Assembly: GCF_018406605.1 (NCBI RefSeq)
Contig: NZ_AP024545.1
Span: 124,001-188,000, forward strand
Direction: 5' to 3'
From: Noviluteimonas caseinilytica
GTDB lineage: Bacteria; Pseudomonadota; Gammaproteobacteria; Xanthomonadales; Xanthomonadaceae
DNA length: 64,000 nucleotides
Made by a program: the position numbers and the translations under genes. A model generated the notes under the pieces. The model was not told where the DNA came from. It saw nothing but the letters and a program-made list of their open reading frames with translations, and did not search any database. Positions 44,469 through 52,783 of the stretch are shown in pieces (the first letter of the stretch is position 1; each line of letters begins with the position of its first letter).

Positions 44469-44945
44469 TTAGTCTTGCCAGAACAATCCGGCCGGACGAT
44501 GAGCTTCCTCGAAAATTCTTTTCGCTTTCTCGTAGTCGATGACAGTCGCGCCGCTGTGCGGAACCACGGACACAAAGCGCCCAATTTCGGCAGGCGAGAA
44601 TGACCAGGCCTGAGGCAAGCGCAGCTTCCTTTTGACTGCACCATCAGCCGAGTTGCAGTCGCCGCAAATTAGCGTTCTTGGGAACCTGCCGACACCATGA
44701 CAGTGGTGGTGCGTCATCGAGATCGAGAATCCCATGCCGTGCTCGTCTCCGAAGCGCTCTCGCCAGCCTCGGCCTCTGATCTCCGTCCAGCGCACAAGCT
44801 CCCGTGCCGACCTTCCGCATGAAGGGCAACACCATCCAGCCGCAACTGCACTCTTGTAGATTCGGGCGCAGTGCATGCCAGTGAACCCTTCCAGCTCCGA
44901 CTCACTTGGAATCCTTGAATACTTCGCGGTCTTGCCGTTACCCAT
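44469..44945 (-). CDS. HNH nuclease-like protein with zinc ligands
   Basis: 158 residues. Zinc cysteines CCPSC and CGDC bracket a beta-beta-alpha-metal core: WCCPSCGRSARELVRW...MTHHHCHGVGRFPRTLICGDCNSADGAVKRKL. The HHH and N of CNSADG fit HNH or endonuclease VII-type catalysis. First gene of the three-nuclease operon, transcribed away from the RiPP precursor gene, with about 210 bp of divergent promoter region. Confidence 0.8.
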   Translation of the reverse strand: MGNGKTAKYSRIPSESELEGFTGMHCARIYKSAVAAGWCCPSCGRSARELVRWTEIRGRGWRERFGDEHGMGFSISMTHHHCHGVGRFPRTLICGDCNSADGAVKRKLRLPQAWSFSPAEIGRFVSVVPHSGATVIDYEKAKRIFEEAHRPAGLFWQD

Positions 44946-45153
44946 GGCCGCCCCCCTTACGCACCGGAGCTTAGCCGTTCTGCACGGAACGCGAGAACTT
45001 GGTCGCTAGCGCTTTAGCAGAGCTTGCACTTCCCCTTCGGCTCGTTGAATAGCCACCCTTGTTCAACGCGATACCAAGATTCTCCGCAGTACGCTGTCCG
45101 CTCGATCTCGACCCTCCCGTTGCCTCAGTCACCAGCATCTTGAGGAGACTTCC

Positions 45154-45519
45154 ATGGGCCGGCTCGTGGTTCTCGAGGGGTATGTGGAGGATGGCAAATC
45201 AGGTTCCATCTCGGTCCTTATGCTCGATGGAACCTCGCTTTCGATTGAAAAGTCCTCGGTGGTCAAGTCGGCTCCCATGGATACAAACAAGGATGCGCTG
45301 ACTCGACTATTTTTGAACGAGGACGCGGAGATAACGATCACAGTGACCGCCGGCGATCTAGATGGCCGTGGTCTTTCGGCTTCTGGCTCGATACTTAAGT
45401 GGATCGATGATGGCGGCACCCTATCGAAGAGCAAGGACGACACAATTCAAGGCGCCGGCTCCATTCTCAAATGGGTGGATGACGGCGGAACTATTCGAAA
45501 GAGTCTCGATGACACTTAG
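45154..45519 (+). CDS. Candidate graspetide-type RiPP precursor with two 24-residue repeats
   Basis: 121 residues. Residues 1-70 form a leader-like, beta-rich region with ALTRLFLNEDA, loosely like the ligase-binding leader helix of graspetides. The C-terminus holds two imperfect repeats with a 24-residue period: GSILKWIDDGGTLSKSKDDT (78-97) and GSILKWVDDGGTIRKSLDDT (102-121, the very end). Each has Thr/Ser/Lys donors (T89, S91, S93, T97; T113, S117, T121) and paired acidic acceptors (D85/D86, D95/D96; D109/D110, D119/D120), the chemistry required for ester or amide cross-links. GAGGAG lies 6 bp before the ATG. The partner ATP-grasp ligase begins 21 bp downstream. Confidence 0.75.
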   Translation: MGRLVVLEGYVEDGKSGSISVLMLDGTSLSIEKSSVVKSAPMDTNKDALTRLFLNEDAEITITVTAGDLDGRGLSASGSILKWIDDGGTLSKSKDDTIQGAGSILKWVDDGGTIRKSLDDT

Positions 45520-45540
45520 TCTGCGATTCGCGCGTGCTCT

Positions 45541-46593
45541 GTGATCTCGCCGACCACACTTCTTTTCTCCCACCGGAAGGATGAACATATCCTTCCGGTG
45601 GTCAGTCGACTGTCTTCGGATTGTGTCCCTTTATTGATCGACCTTCGCGATCTCGGCAATGGGACCGTTGGCACTGTCCATCCAGGAACGCACAGATTCC
45701 CCAGCTTTCGATTGCCTTCTGGCGAAGCAGTAAGTCTTGCGCATGTTCGAACTGTTTGGTGGCGGAGGCCGACTCATGTGTCTGCGCCCCCCAATTGCGA
45801 TCAAACTTATCGAAACTTCATCGAAGTCGAGCAGACGCAGTTTCTGGAGGGCTTGTTAGCCAGCCTCCCCGAAAACTGCAGATTCTTTAACCACCCAGAT
45901 GTCCACCGGACGATGGATCGCAAGATCCATCAACTGTGTTTGGCGAGCAGGTGCGGAATGCGCGTTCCGGATACATGTGTCACCAGTGATCCTCTGGAAG
46001 CAGCGCAGTTTCTCGCAAAACACCCGTCTGCGATTTACAAGAGTTTCTGGGGAAGCGAGGCGTTTTGGCAACCAACTCGCGAAGTCGACGCTGTGGTGCG
46101 CAGCTCACTCGATCGCTTGAGGGTCTGTCCGGCCATCTTTCAAGAGAATGTTCAGGGCCCGCTGGATATCCGCGTGACTGTAGTGGAAGAGAGCGTCGTG
46201 GCGGTTGGATTTGATTTGACGAAAAGCCGATACCCAACGGATGTTCGCATTGACACCAAAACGCCCTGCCAGGTCGTTGAGCTTCCGGCGGTCGTTGAGA
46301 GCCAGATCATCACCTTCTGCAAACTTGCGCAGTTGAACTACGCCGCGATTGATCTTCGGAAGACCTCCGATGGAGAGGTTGTGTTTTTTGAAGTCAATCC
46401 TGCGGGGCAGTTCCTCTATCTCGACCTATTAGCTGGCACCGAAGTCGCGGGACTTATGGCGCGAGCGTTGGATTCTCCGATGCCCACAAATGGTGAGCTC
46501 TTGATTGAGCTGGCTGACTCCGAAGGTTCTATCGATTCCAGCTACGACATGCCGATCCACGGAGTCGGATCGCCCGTCACGCACTTGACGTAG
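45541..46593 (+). CDS. ATP-grasp peptide macrocyclase (MvdC/MvdD/graspetide-ligase-like)
   Basis: 350 residues. Family-typical sequence: VRTVWWRRPTHVSAPP, NHPDVHRTMDRKIHQLCLASRCGMRVPDTCVTSDP, ATP-binding Lys in SAIYKSFWG, QENVQGPLDIRVTVV, AAIDLRKTSDG and metal-binding E284-VN286-PAGQFLYLD, matching the EiNPnGqW motif of microviridin and graspetide ligases. These enzymes phosphorylate Asp/Glu side chains and join them to Thr/Ser/Lys of a precursor. The precursor is the gene immediately upstream. GTG start with a weak RBS, so coupling to the precursor is likely. No transporter or protease is adjacent. Confidence 0.85.
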   Translation: MISPTTLLFSHRKDEHILPVVSRLSSDCVPLLIDLRDLGNGTVGTVHPGTHRFPSFRLPSGEAVSLAHVRTVWWRRPTHVSAPPNCDQTYRNFIEVEQTQFLEGLLASLPENCRFFNHPDVHRTMDRKIHQLCLASRCGMRVPDTCVTSDPLEAAQFLAKHPSAIYKSFWGSEAFWQPTREVDAVVRSSLDRLRVCPAIFQENVQGPLDIRVTVVEESVVAVGFDLTKSRYPTDVRIDTKTPCQVVELPAVVESQIITFCKLAQLNYAAIDLRKTSDGEVVFFEVNPAGQFLYLDLLAGTEVAGLMARALDSPMPTNGELLIELADSEGSIDSSYDMPIHGVGSPVTHLT

Positions 46594-46651
46594 GACTTGA
46601 CGGTTTCTCGCAGCCCGCGTTGTGCGCTGCACCAGCAGGCTTGTGTGGTGG

Positions 46652-46742
46652 ATTCCGGCTTAAGAGGCACTTATGCCCATTTATCAACGGGTTAGCTCAG
46701 CCCGTAGCCCTTGATCCGATAGGTCTTTCCGCTCGCCCCGAG
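46652..46742 (+). repeat. Internal copy of the island's 91-bp right-end sequence
   Basis: Runs from ATTCCGGCTTA to GCTCGCCCCGAG and contains GTAGCCCTTGATCCGATAGG. About nine in ten positions agree with 53562-53652, which abuts attR. It is followed by AGCGTCG, the first bases of the attachment core, and then the match is lost, as expected for a dead attR. The 46594-47071 gap otherwise holds only the 77-bp repeat copy 2. Confidence 0.85.
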
Positions 46743-46791
46743 TGCAGAGCGTCGTGGATCTGCAAAGTCATGGGCGGTCAGCGCGGCCTCC

Positions 46792-46868
46792 CCTCTATGG
46801 AGTTCCTCCGGCCAGTCGTCCAATTCGGATCAGTGGGATTGCGCTGGTGGCGATGGATCTAGGACTTC
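46792..46868 (+). repeat. 77-bp intergenic repeat, copy 2
   Basis: CCTCTATGGAGTTCCTCCGG ... ATCTAGGACTTC. Closest to copy 1 across CCAGTCGTCCA and TTCGGATCAGTGGGATTGCG. Separates the RiPP pair from the secreted-protein/HEPN block. Confidence 0.85.
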
Positions 46869-47071
46869 GAACTCTCGGGTTTGCTGGGCTGCCACGATGC
46901 AGGGGGCGGATACTTTCGCTGGCATAGTTACTATCGCTAGGCGAGACGGCCGCTTGGGCGGGTGAATAGACGAGCCCCCGATAGACGGCGCTGGATTTCA
47001 CTGTTGATGGCGACTCTCCGCGCAAGAATCCGCCCCGTGGCAGCGTTTGCCGGCGCCCCGGAGGATGCATC

Positions 47072-47608
47072 ATGAACAAGATCGTGGCTCCGTTCTTCGC
47101 ACTCGGCTTGGTCGCAGGGGTGACCCAGGCACAAGACACACTGGATGGCCCCGACACTCGATTGTGGGCGCTACCTGCGACAGCTTGCGTGGCGAACACG
47201 CCAACCGATGAAGCGTTGCTACTCAGGTCGATCGAAGGCCTCCGAAACACGAGTGCTACCCGAACTGTGTGGGTGACGTGCTCTGTGCCGATGCCCAACC
47301 TCGTAGTCCTGCCCAATGACGACATTCGTGTCGTGCGCACAAGGATGTCTTTCGCGACCTCGCTGTCGCGCGTAACCATGCCCTGCAAGGCCGCTGTCAA
47401 CATAGGCGCTCCCGGCATCGATTTCGTTTACTTCTGGGGCCAAGCAACCACGAATACCGAGTCGCGAACAGGGTCCGTGCAGATCGAAACGGGCACAGGC
47501 CGATTCACCGCGTCCGTGTTCGGGATCACTTGCAAGATTCCGCAGTCGTCGACGCTAACCGAACTTGAAGTGCTCGTCCGCGCAACCAACTTCATTCAGA
47601 TCGAGTAG
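47072..47608 (+). CDS. Secreted hypothetical protein with four cysteines
   Basis: 178 residues. Sec signal peptide (MNKIVAPFFALGLVAGVTQA) and a beta-rich mature domain with four cysteines (TACVAN, VTCSVP, MPCKAA, ITCKIP) that could form two disulfides in the periplasm or outside. CGGAGGA precedes the ATG. Not recognised. It lies between two 77-bp repeats with the HEPN gene. Confidence 0.75.
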   Translation: MNKIVAPFFALGLVAGVTQAQDTLDGPDTRLWALPATACVANTPTDEALLLRSIEGLRNTSATRTVWVTCSVPMPNLVVLPNDDIRVVRTRMSFATSLSRVTMPCKAAVNIGAPGIDFVYFWGQATTNTESRTGSVQIETGTGRFTASVFGITCKIPQSSTLTELEVLVRATNFIQIE

Positions 47609-47761
47609 TCCGGCTTTGAGGGGCGTGTCTGCTCAGGAAAAAAGCGGACATGCGCCGCGTACGGGCTTCACTCGGCCAGCCGACCCGTCGGGCGAGTAGG
47701 AAGATACGGATGGTTGAGACTCTAGGACTTCCATTCCAACTCAGCACAAGCGAGCAAGAAA

Positions 47762-48226
47762 ATGCAATACGCATCCCGCAATGAGGCCCTCGGCTTCGCT
47801 GCTCGCACCCGTAGAAATTTAGAGTGCATTGACGCGGCATATGAGGCAGGTGATGCGGTTCATCCGACTACACAGTTGGTTGTCTCGTTGCTTGGCCTGG
47901 TGGTTGTTCCGCACGAACGGAACTTGGTTAAGCAGCTTGGGGTCATGAGTCTCGCTTCCCTGCAAGCAGGTGGCTGGCCCCAATGGACCTTTGAGCTACA
48001 GATCTGTGAAACGTTAGCGCAACTTTTTCGCCATCTCAGGAATGCGATCGCACATGGACGTTTCTCGTTCAACTCGGACAGCACGGATATCTCGGACGTG
48101 GTGATTTCTGTCGAAGATTACCGGCCCGGTCAAGACGCTCCATATTGGCGCGCGACAATATCCGCCGTAGACCTAAAGGACTTCTGCCTGAGATTCATTG
48201 ATCTCGTAGAGCAGACCTTGGGTTGA
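47762..48226 (+). CDS. HEPN-motif protein
   Basis: 154 residues, mainly helical. Contains R93-NAIA-H98, the RxxxxH signature of HEPN RNases, in LAQLFRHLRNAIAHGRFSF. It resembles the pEK499_p136-type HEPN family (tentative). HEPN proteins act as toxins or defence RNases, but no partner nucleotidyltransferase (MNT) gene is adjacent. Copy 3 of the 77-bp repeat begins 20 bp after the stop. Confidence 0.78.
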   Translation: MQYASRNEALGFAARTRRNLECIDAAYEAGDAVHPTTQLVVSLLGLVVVPHERNLVKQLGVMSLASLQAGGWPQWTFELQICETLAQLFRHLRNAIAHGRFSFNSDSTDISDVVISVEDYRPGQDAPYWRATISAVDLKDFCLRFIDLVEQTLG

Positions 48227-48245
48227 CGCTAAGTGCGTCGTGTAC

Positions 48246-48322
48246 CCTCTATGGAGTTCCTCCGGCCTGTCGTCCAGTTCGGTCCAGTGGCACGGCGCGA
48301 GCGGTGCTGGCCCTAGGACTTC
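48246..48322 (+). repeat. 77-bp intergenic repeat, copy 3
   Basis: CCTCTATGGAGTTCCTCCGG, then CCTGTCGTCCAGTTCGGTCC, ending CCCTAGGACTTC. The CTAGG near its end provides the TAG stop codon of the minus-strand HNH gene. Confidence 0.8.
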
Positions 48323-48879
48323 GCTACTTCGGGCGTCTTGGGCGATTGCACGAACGCCGCATCGAGCTTCCGATACATCGAAAGCGCCTTCTCGGCTTCG
48401 GTTTTGATGTTCTCGTACAACGCTTCGGCGATTACTCGAATCGCGTGACGCTCATGATTGGTTAGCGCTGGATAGTTATATTTGGCGACATGACCCAAGA
48501 TCTTCGAGTAGCGGGACATGTACTCCTCGGAGCCCTCCCCTCCGCACACGTGAGCGAGGTGCGCTTCCCAGGGAACGTACTGATTGTTCACATCTCTCGC
48601 GCGCTTGTTACACGGCCTGCAGACCGGCACCACGTTGCCTGGATGATGGAGCCCATATTCGGTGCGATTGAACATAACCAGATGTTCGATCTGCATCGGG
48701 GCAAGTGTCCCGCAGTAGGCGCACATGCCACCGAAGTCATCACATATTCGAAGCCATGTGGCCTTGCCGCTACCCGATCCGGTATTGAAGGCTTTGCCGA
48801 GGTAGTGCTGGCCCACGGAGGTTAGGAACGAGCGAACAGCAGTGTTGGCTGCGTCTGACGGAGTGTTGTAAACGGTCAC
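48313..48879 (-). CDS. HNH endonuclease
   Basis: 188 residues. Classic HNH with zinc knuckles: GGMCAYCGTLAPMQIEHLVMFNRTEYGLHHPGNVVPVCRPCNKRAR. Catalytic His in IEHLV, Asn in PGNVVPVC. The C-terminal helical tail has no assigned role. GTG start. Its stop codon lies in the 77-bp repeat. It is followed on the same strand (upstream) by the HEPN/Toprim gene 21 bp away and is likely in the same operon. Confidence 0.88.
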   Translation of the reverse strand: MTVYNTPSDAANTAVRSFLTSVGQHYLGKAFNTGSGSGKATWLRICDDFGGMCAYCGTLAPMQIEHLVMFNRTEYGLHHPGNVVPVCRPCNKRARDVNNQYVPWEAHLAHVCGGEGSEEYMSRYSKILGHVAKYNYPALTNHERHAIRVIAEALYENIKTEAEKALSMYRKLDAAFVQSPKTPEVAKS

Positions 48880-48900
48880 GGAGATGGTCTCGATTCTGGC

Positions 48901-50202
48901 TTAATCACGAAATGCAGAAAATATCGCGCGCAGTATCGTGTCGATACCCGACCAGTCCTGCTGAACAACGGCGCTCGAATCTTGCCGCGCGGCGGCGACC
49001 TTGCGCACAAATGCTGCATGAAGTTCATTCTTCCCCAATACCTCGCCTTGATATCCAGCGACAGCTTCTACGTACCCCTTCCATTGCACTGGTGCGAGCG
49101 ACCCGTCGTCTCGGGCTAACACATCAACTCCCAGATACAACTCAATGCTCGCTGCGAGCCCATTGACATCAAGGTTAGTGTTTCCGCTCGGTCCGAGAGT
49201 CGGATAGCTACGCAGTAGATCGATATCGGGATATCTGAGAACAGCGATATTAGAAGGCAATCGTAATTGCGCCAACGATCTGATCGCGTCCCGAGCTGCT
49301 GAGTCGTTATCAAAAATTGCAATGATACGGTTGCCAATACCAGCCCCTGCGAAACCTTTGACCAAGGACGCAAGCTGACCTGCCCCTCCGGGGATTCGCG
49401 TTCCACCGAAGTCCAGAAACGAGTAGTATCCAGCCAAGTGCGGGTAAAGCAACTCCAGAGATGCCTTGAGCACTACCGTGTCTGTTACGCCTTCTGTGAG
49501 AACGATTCGATTGGCATTCTCTAGGTGACCAATAGTCAACGAATCGATCGACTGCTTGCAGACGGAGTCATTCGAGTCGTAGTAGCCGCCATCAATCAGG
49601 TCCGTAATGTCTTGGGCCACTTCACTTGGCTTTTGTGCCACCTCGCATGCAACGCGAATAAGGCAGCGCACATCTGACGTAAAGAAGCCGAACAGGTATT
49701 CTTCGTTATCCTCCAAAACATACTTCACAGCGGTCGAAAGACCTGTCCTCCCGCAATCATCAAACGGAGATGGACGGAGTCCTTCCGCAATCACCATCTT
49801 TAGAGCGACGAGATACTCATCAAAGGAAAGTTCTTTAAGAACCTCGACCTTGTCGATGAACCAGGTCGCATCAGGCTCTTCTGCGGCCCACTCCTTGTAC
49901 ATTTCCAATTCTGCCTGACGACCCGCCTCGAACTCACGACGCGCCCTGGTGAGGGTGAATCCCATTATCTCCAGCCGTGCCACCACTGCGCCTGTGTCAC
50001 ATGCGTATTCCGTGGCGGTTTCGACTTGACCAGCATCGTCTGAGTAAGCATCGCCCCAAATGAGCGCGTTCCTCGAGCCCAGGTCCCGAGCGAAGACTCT
50101 TTTATCCTCTTCACGGAACACAGTCATCGCCTCCGGCACGACCGCACTCTTGCTACTAATAAGTGGGTAGCCGGCAACGCAAAAGTCTGTATATGTGCCC
50201 AT
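48901..50202 (-). CDS. HEPN/Toprim-associated domain protein
   Basis: 433 residues. The N-terminus MGTYTDFCVAGYPLISSKSAVVPEAMTVFREEDKRVF matches the HEPN/Toprim-associated N-terminal domain. The C-terminal Toprim fold has Glu237 in VLTEGVTD and the DxD motif D298-N-D300 in IIAIFDNDSAARDA. Toprim proteins cut or process nucleic acid in OLD-like and other defence systems. No ATPase partner is adjacent. Gap to the HNH gene 21 bp, to the upstream HEPN gene 34 bp. Confidence 0.85.
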   Translation of the reverse strand: MGTYTDFCVAGYPLISSKSAVVPEAMTVFREEDKRVFARDLGSRNALIWGDAYSDDAGQVETATEYACDTGAVVARLEIMGFTLTRARREFEAGRQAELEMYKEWAAEEPDATWFIDKVEVLKELSFDEYLVALKMVIAEGLRPSPFDDCGRTGLSTAVKYVLEDNEEYLFGFFTSDVRCLIRVACEVAQKPSEVAQDITDLIDGGYYDSNDSVCKQSIDSLTIGHLENANRIVLTEGVTDTVVLKASLELLYPHLAGYYSFLDFGGTRIPGGAGQLASLVKGFAGAGIGNRIIAIFDNDSAARDAIRSLAQLRLPSNIAVLRYPDIDLLRSYPTLGPSGNTNLDVNGLAASIELYLGVDVLARDDGSLAPVQWKGYVEAVAGYQGEVLGKNELHAAFVRKVAAARQDSSAVVQQDWSGIDTILRAIFSAFRD

Positions 50203-50236
50203 AAGTTGATGCTCAGCCCATCGCTCAATGGCTCAC

Positions 50237-51616
50237 TTAAGGTCCGTCCGGAACTGCGAGAAGAGTGTTCCGAAAGGTGTCTCGATCATCGACGCCATTA
50301 GAATTTGCATAGCGGTCAAGCTCAATCGCATATGACGCCAATATTGCGGATGCCAGAACATCAGCCTTCGCTCTTTCGGTCCGAAGACGTTCTTCTAGCG
50401 CCAAAATTGAACCATGCGCGATCCCAGATCGGTACTTATAAATGCGGGCTACGAGCTGCTTAAGAGTAGTTCCGTCCCCAACTACTGAGCGGGAATACGG
50501 AATCTGAAGGAGCCGAGCCGCAAGCTCTAGAATTCCCCGATCTTCCAGACCGCCGGAAAGGATGTCCATCGCGATCGCAAAACTCACTATGGCGGTGAAG
50601 TCCGCTTCCTCGGAACAGCCACGCCCATACCAGTGCACCGCGTTGACCCATCTTTCTGACAGTTTCCGGCATGGAGCCATTTCCGGGTTTGCGAGCAAGG
50701 GAATAATGATTCGTCTTCCCGCTGCGTCTCGGAGGCCCTCACTTTGTTTCAGTACGGTCTGACCCATACCCGGGGCGCCCGAAAGACCAGGCGGGTTAAA
50801 TGAGGTTCCGATTGCTAAATCGGCGTTATCGCGCTGCGTTAAACGGTTTGCGTTTATGGGAGGCGCATGGTCTACGGCTAAACACAGCCGGCTGTTGTGC
50901 GAATGGGGCACGACCAGACGCAGTGTATCGACTGCGGCACGCACAGCGATCAAGGCACGTCTGTGAGACTCCTCCCGTTCAAACCCATCGGTTGTAACGC
51001 ACGCTACCCATTGATCGGAATGAACGGAGCGCGCGACGACATTTGCGGTGCGCGAAAGGCTCTCTTCTTTTGAATCCCCTGACCAGCGTTCAAGCACTTC
51101 GCACATCCATGACGAACTCTGGCCACGAAGGCGCTCAACTTCTGCGAGCCAGTTCGCGGGAGAGCGGAACCAGACAGTTCCAACGTTGAAATCGGCTGCC
51201 TCCTGCCCGAGAAAAAGCCACACAGCAAAATAATGCGTCAGTTTGAGCTTTTGTTGATTCAATCGATCGCTCAAACGTTCCTTGTATCTTGCTAGATTCG
51301 CATTTTCGTTGCCCGATTGAGCGAACTCATTCAAGAGCTCTCCCAGGGCCTTAGCCGCTTCGTGGCGAATAGTTTCTTGGCTAACAGTCCGATTGGTGCT
51401 CTGATCATTGGCTTGTAAGGCATCTGCTATTTGAACAATAGCGTTCATTCCCACACGGCTGGTTCTGTAAAAGCCGAGCCCATCGCCTGCTGGAATAGTC
51501 GGCCCGAAAGGCTCGTCAGGCAACTCCTGTGCCCATGTATCGAACGAGCTTCCATGCATTGACAAAGTCTCGTTGATTGCGATGCCGAGGAGATCCACCA
51601 GTCTAGGCATATGCAT
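50237..51616 (-). CDS. ApeA-like HEPN protein
   Basis: 459 residues. The C-terminal helical domain contains R396-SGIA-H401 in ARIYKYRSGIAHGSIL, preceded by FAIAMDILSGGLEDRGILELAARLLQIP, the pattern of Apea/Abi-type HEPN domains (ApeA is a HEPN RNase-like anti-phage protein). The N-terminal 300 residues are unassigned and may sense infection. Member of a four-gene minus-strand run with HEPN/Toprim, HNH and Schlafen-like genes. Confidence 0.8.
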   Translation of the reverse strand: MHMPRLVDLLGIAINETLSMHGSSFDTWAQELPDEPFGPTIPAGDGLGFYRTSRVGMNAIVQIADALQANDQSTNRTVSQETIRHEAAKALGELLNEFAQSGNENANLARYKERLSDRLNQQKLKLTHYFAVWLFLGQEAADFNVGTVWFRSPANWLAEVERLRGQSSSWMCEVLERWSGDSKEESLSRTANVVARSVHSDQWVACVTTDGFEREESHRRALIAVRAAVDTLRLVVPHSHNSRLCLAVDHAPPINANRLTQRDNADLAIGTSFNPPGLSGAPGMGQTVLKQSEGLRDAAGRRIIIPLLANPEMAPCRKLSERWVNAVHWYGRGCSEEADFTAIVSFAIAMDILSGGLEDRGILELAARLLQIPYSRSVVGDGTTLKQLVARIYKYRSGIAHGSILALEERLRTERAKADVLASAILASYAIELDRYANSNGVDDRDTFRNTLLAVPDGP

Positions 51617-51708
51617 TCCTTTTACTTTTAGGGAGTTTCGCTGGTTTTAGTACTTCACTCCGTGAAAAGTACCGGACCATCTAGGGCACATCGTGGAGGG
51701 GAGGCAGC

Positions 51709-52725
51709 TCAGACTTGATCGACAACTCGCATCAGTACTTCGGACGTCTCAAGCTGTTGCCGACGGCTTCGATCGACAGCGGCCCTCAGATCCGCAGATC
51801 TCCCCAAAATCCGTGTGATTTCCGGCTCCGCATTTCGCGCCCCGGTTGTAATCCGAATCGATAAGTCAGCCACCGGATCTTCCGAGACCGTAATAAGGCA
51901 ATCGAGGACCTCGTCCACCGCATCTGGCGCCAACGACATTCCGTCAAGCGCGACAGCTTGGGCTCCGGGAAATGAGTTCATGCGGACCGGAAATGCTTCG
52001 CGCTTCTGATGTACTGAAACTTTCGCCTCCCCGGTGTCGCCCCACCACACTGACATGTAGGGCTTCTCGGCTAGCACCGCCCCTGTGTTTGCGATGGCTA
52101 GAGAGAACGCCAGCACCAGCCTGTCATCTTGTTGATGCTGGGGACGCCTAGCCGGAAGTGAGACGAACTGGAGTGCAACTTTTGCTCTCGGAGGACGTCC
52201 AAAAAGGCCTGCAAGGGCGTCATGCGGAATCACCTCGAAAGACGACCCACTTCGCAAATAGTAGTTCCTTAAACCGGGCGCCTCAGCTCGAAGTGGAGCC
52301 CGAGATGATTGCGGCACAAGGGTTACAACAAATCCGCCGACCTCGCCCTCGTTTGTAACCGCTATGTTTTCGACCCCGTCATGCGGCGGCACTGTGAGTC
52401 TTGAAATCGCCGACTCAAGTCGGGAACGAAATGCCTGAGCGTTGTGTACCGGATGTAGTGTCGCCGCAAGATCAGCACCATCAGGCCTAGCGGCACATTC
52501 AACACCCCAGACGACTACTCCGCCAGCACTATTTCCGAACCCCGCGATTGCCTTTGACAAGTTCTTATTATCGCTAGCGTGAAGAACGTTCCCGCCGCCA
52601 TTGTCGCCAGACTTCTTAAAGTCCAGAAACAGTTCCTCAGAAACTCGATCTGCAAGCATGGCGTTGATCTCTGCCATCCCTCCAGCTCGTATCCGTTCGA
52701 ATAGGTCGCGAGCACGGGACATCAC
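51709..52725 (-). CDS. Schlafen/AlbA_2 domain protein
   Basis: 338 residues. N-terminal AlbA_2/Schlafen fold: SEELFLDFKKSGDNGG, LSKAIAGFGNSAGGVVVWGVE, LRNYYLRSGSSFEVIPHDALAGLFG. The C-terminal half is beta-rich and unassigned. Schlafen-type domains bind ATP or nucleic acid and some are RNases; this copy has the conserved E/D-F-K motif. First gene of the minus-strand defence run, 92 bp before the ApeA-like gene. The start may be the second ATG. Confidence 0.82.
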   Translation of the reverse strand: MMSRARDLFERIRAGGMAEINAMLADRVSEELFLDFKKSGDNGGGNVLHASDNKNLSKAIAGFGNSAGGVVVWGVECAARPDGADLAATLHPVHNAQAFRSRLESAISRLTVPPHDGVENIAVTNEGEVGGFVVTLVPQSSRAPLRAEAPGLRNYYLRSGSSFEVIPHDALAGLFGRPPRAKVALQFVSLPARRPQHQQDDRLVLAFSLAIANTGAVLAEKPYMSVWWGDTGEAKVSVHQKREAFPVRMNSFPGAQAVALDGMSLAPDAVDEVLDCLITVSEDPVADLSIRITTGARNAEPEITRILGRSADLRAAVDRSRRQQLETSEVLMRVVDQV

Positions 52726-52783
52726 TTCTACCTCCTAAGTAGAGCCATCGAGGTTCAAGGCGCGCGGGTGCACCATCGGGATG

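Noticed and set aside
46620..46862. ORF covering the right-end copy and 77-bp repeat
   Set aside because: It reads through two repeat elements and its sequence reflects them, not a protein.
41958..48322. Integron attC sites
   Set aside because: The 77-bp repeats lack the GTTRRRY/RYYYAAC boundary motifs, no integron integrase is present, and the pairing within the element is weak.
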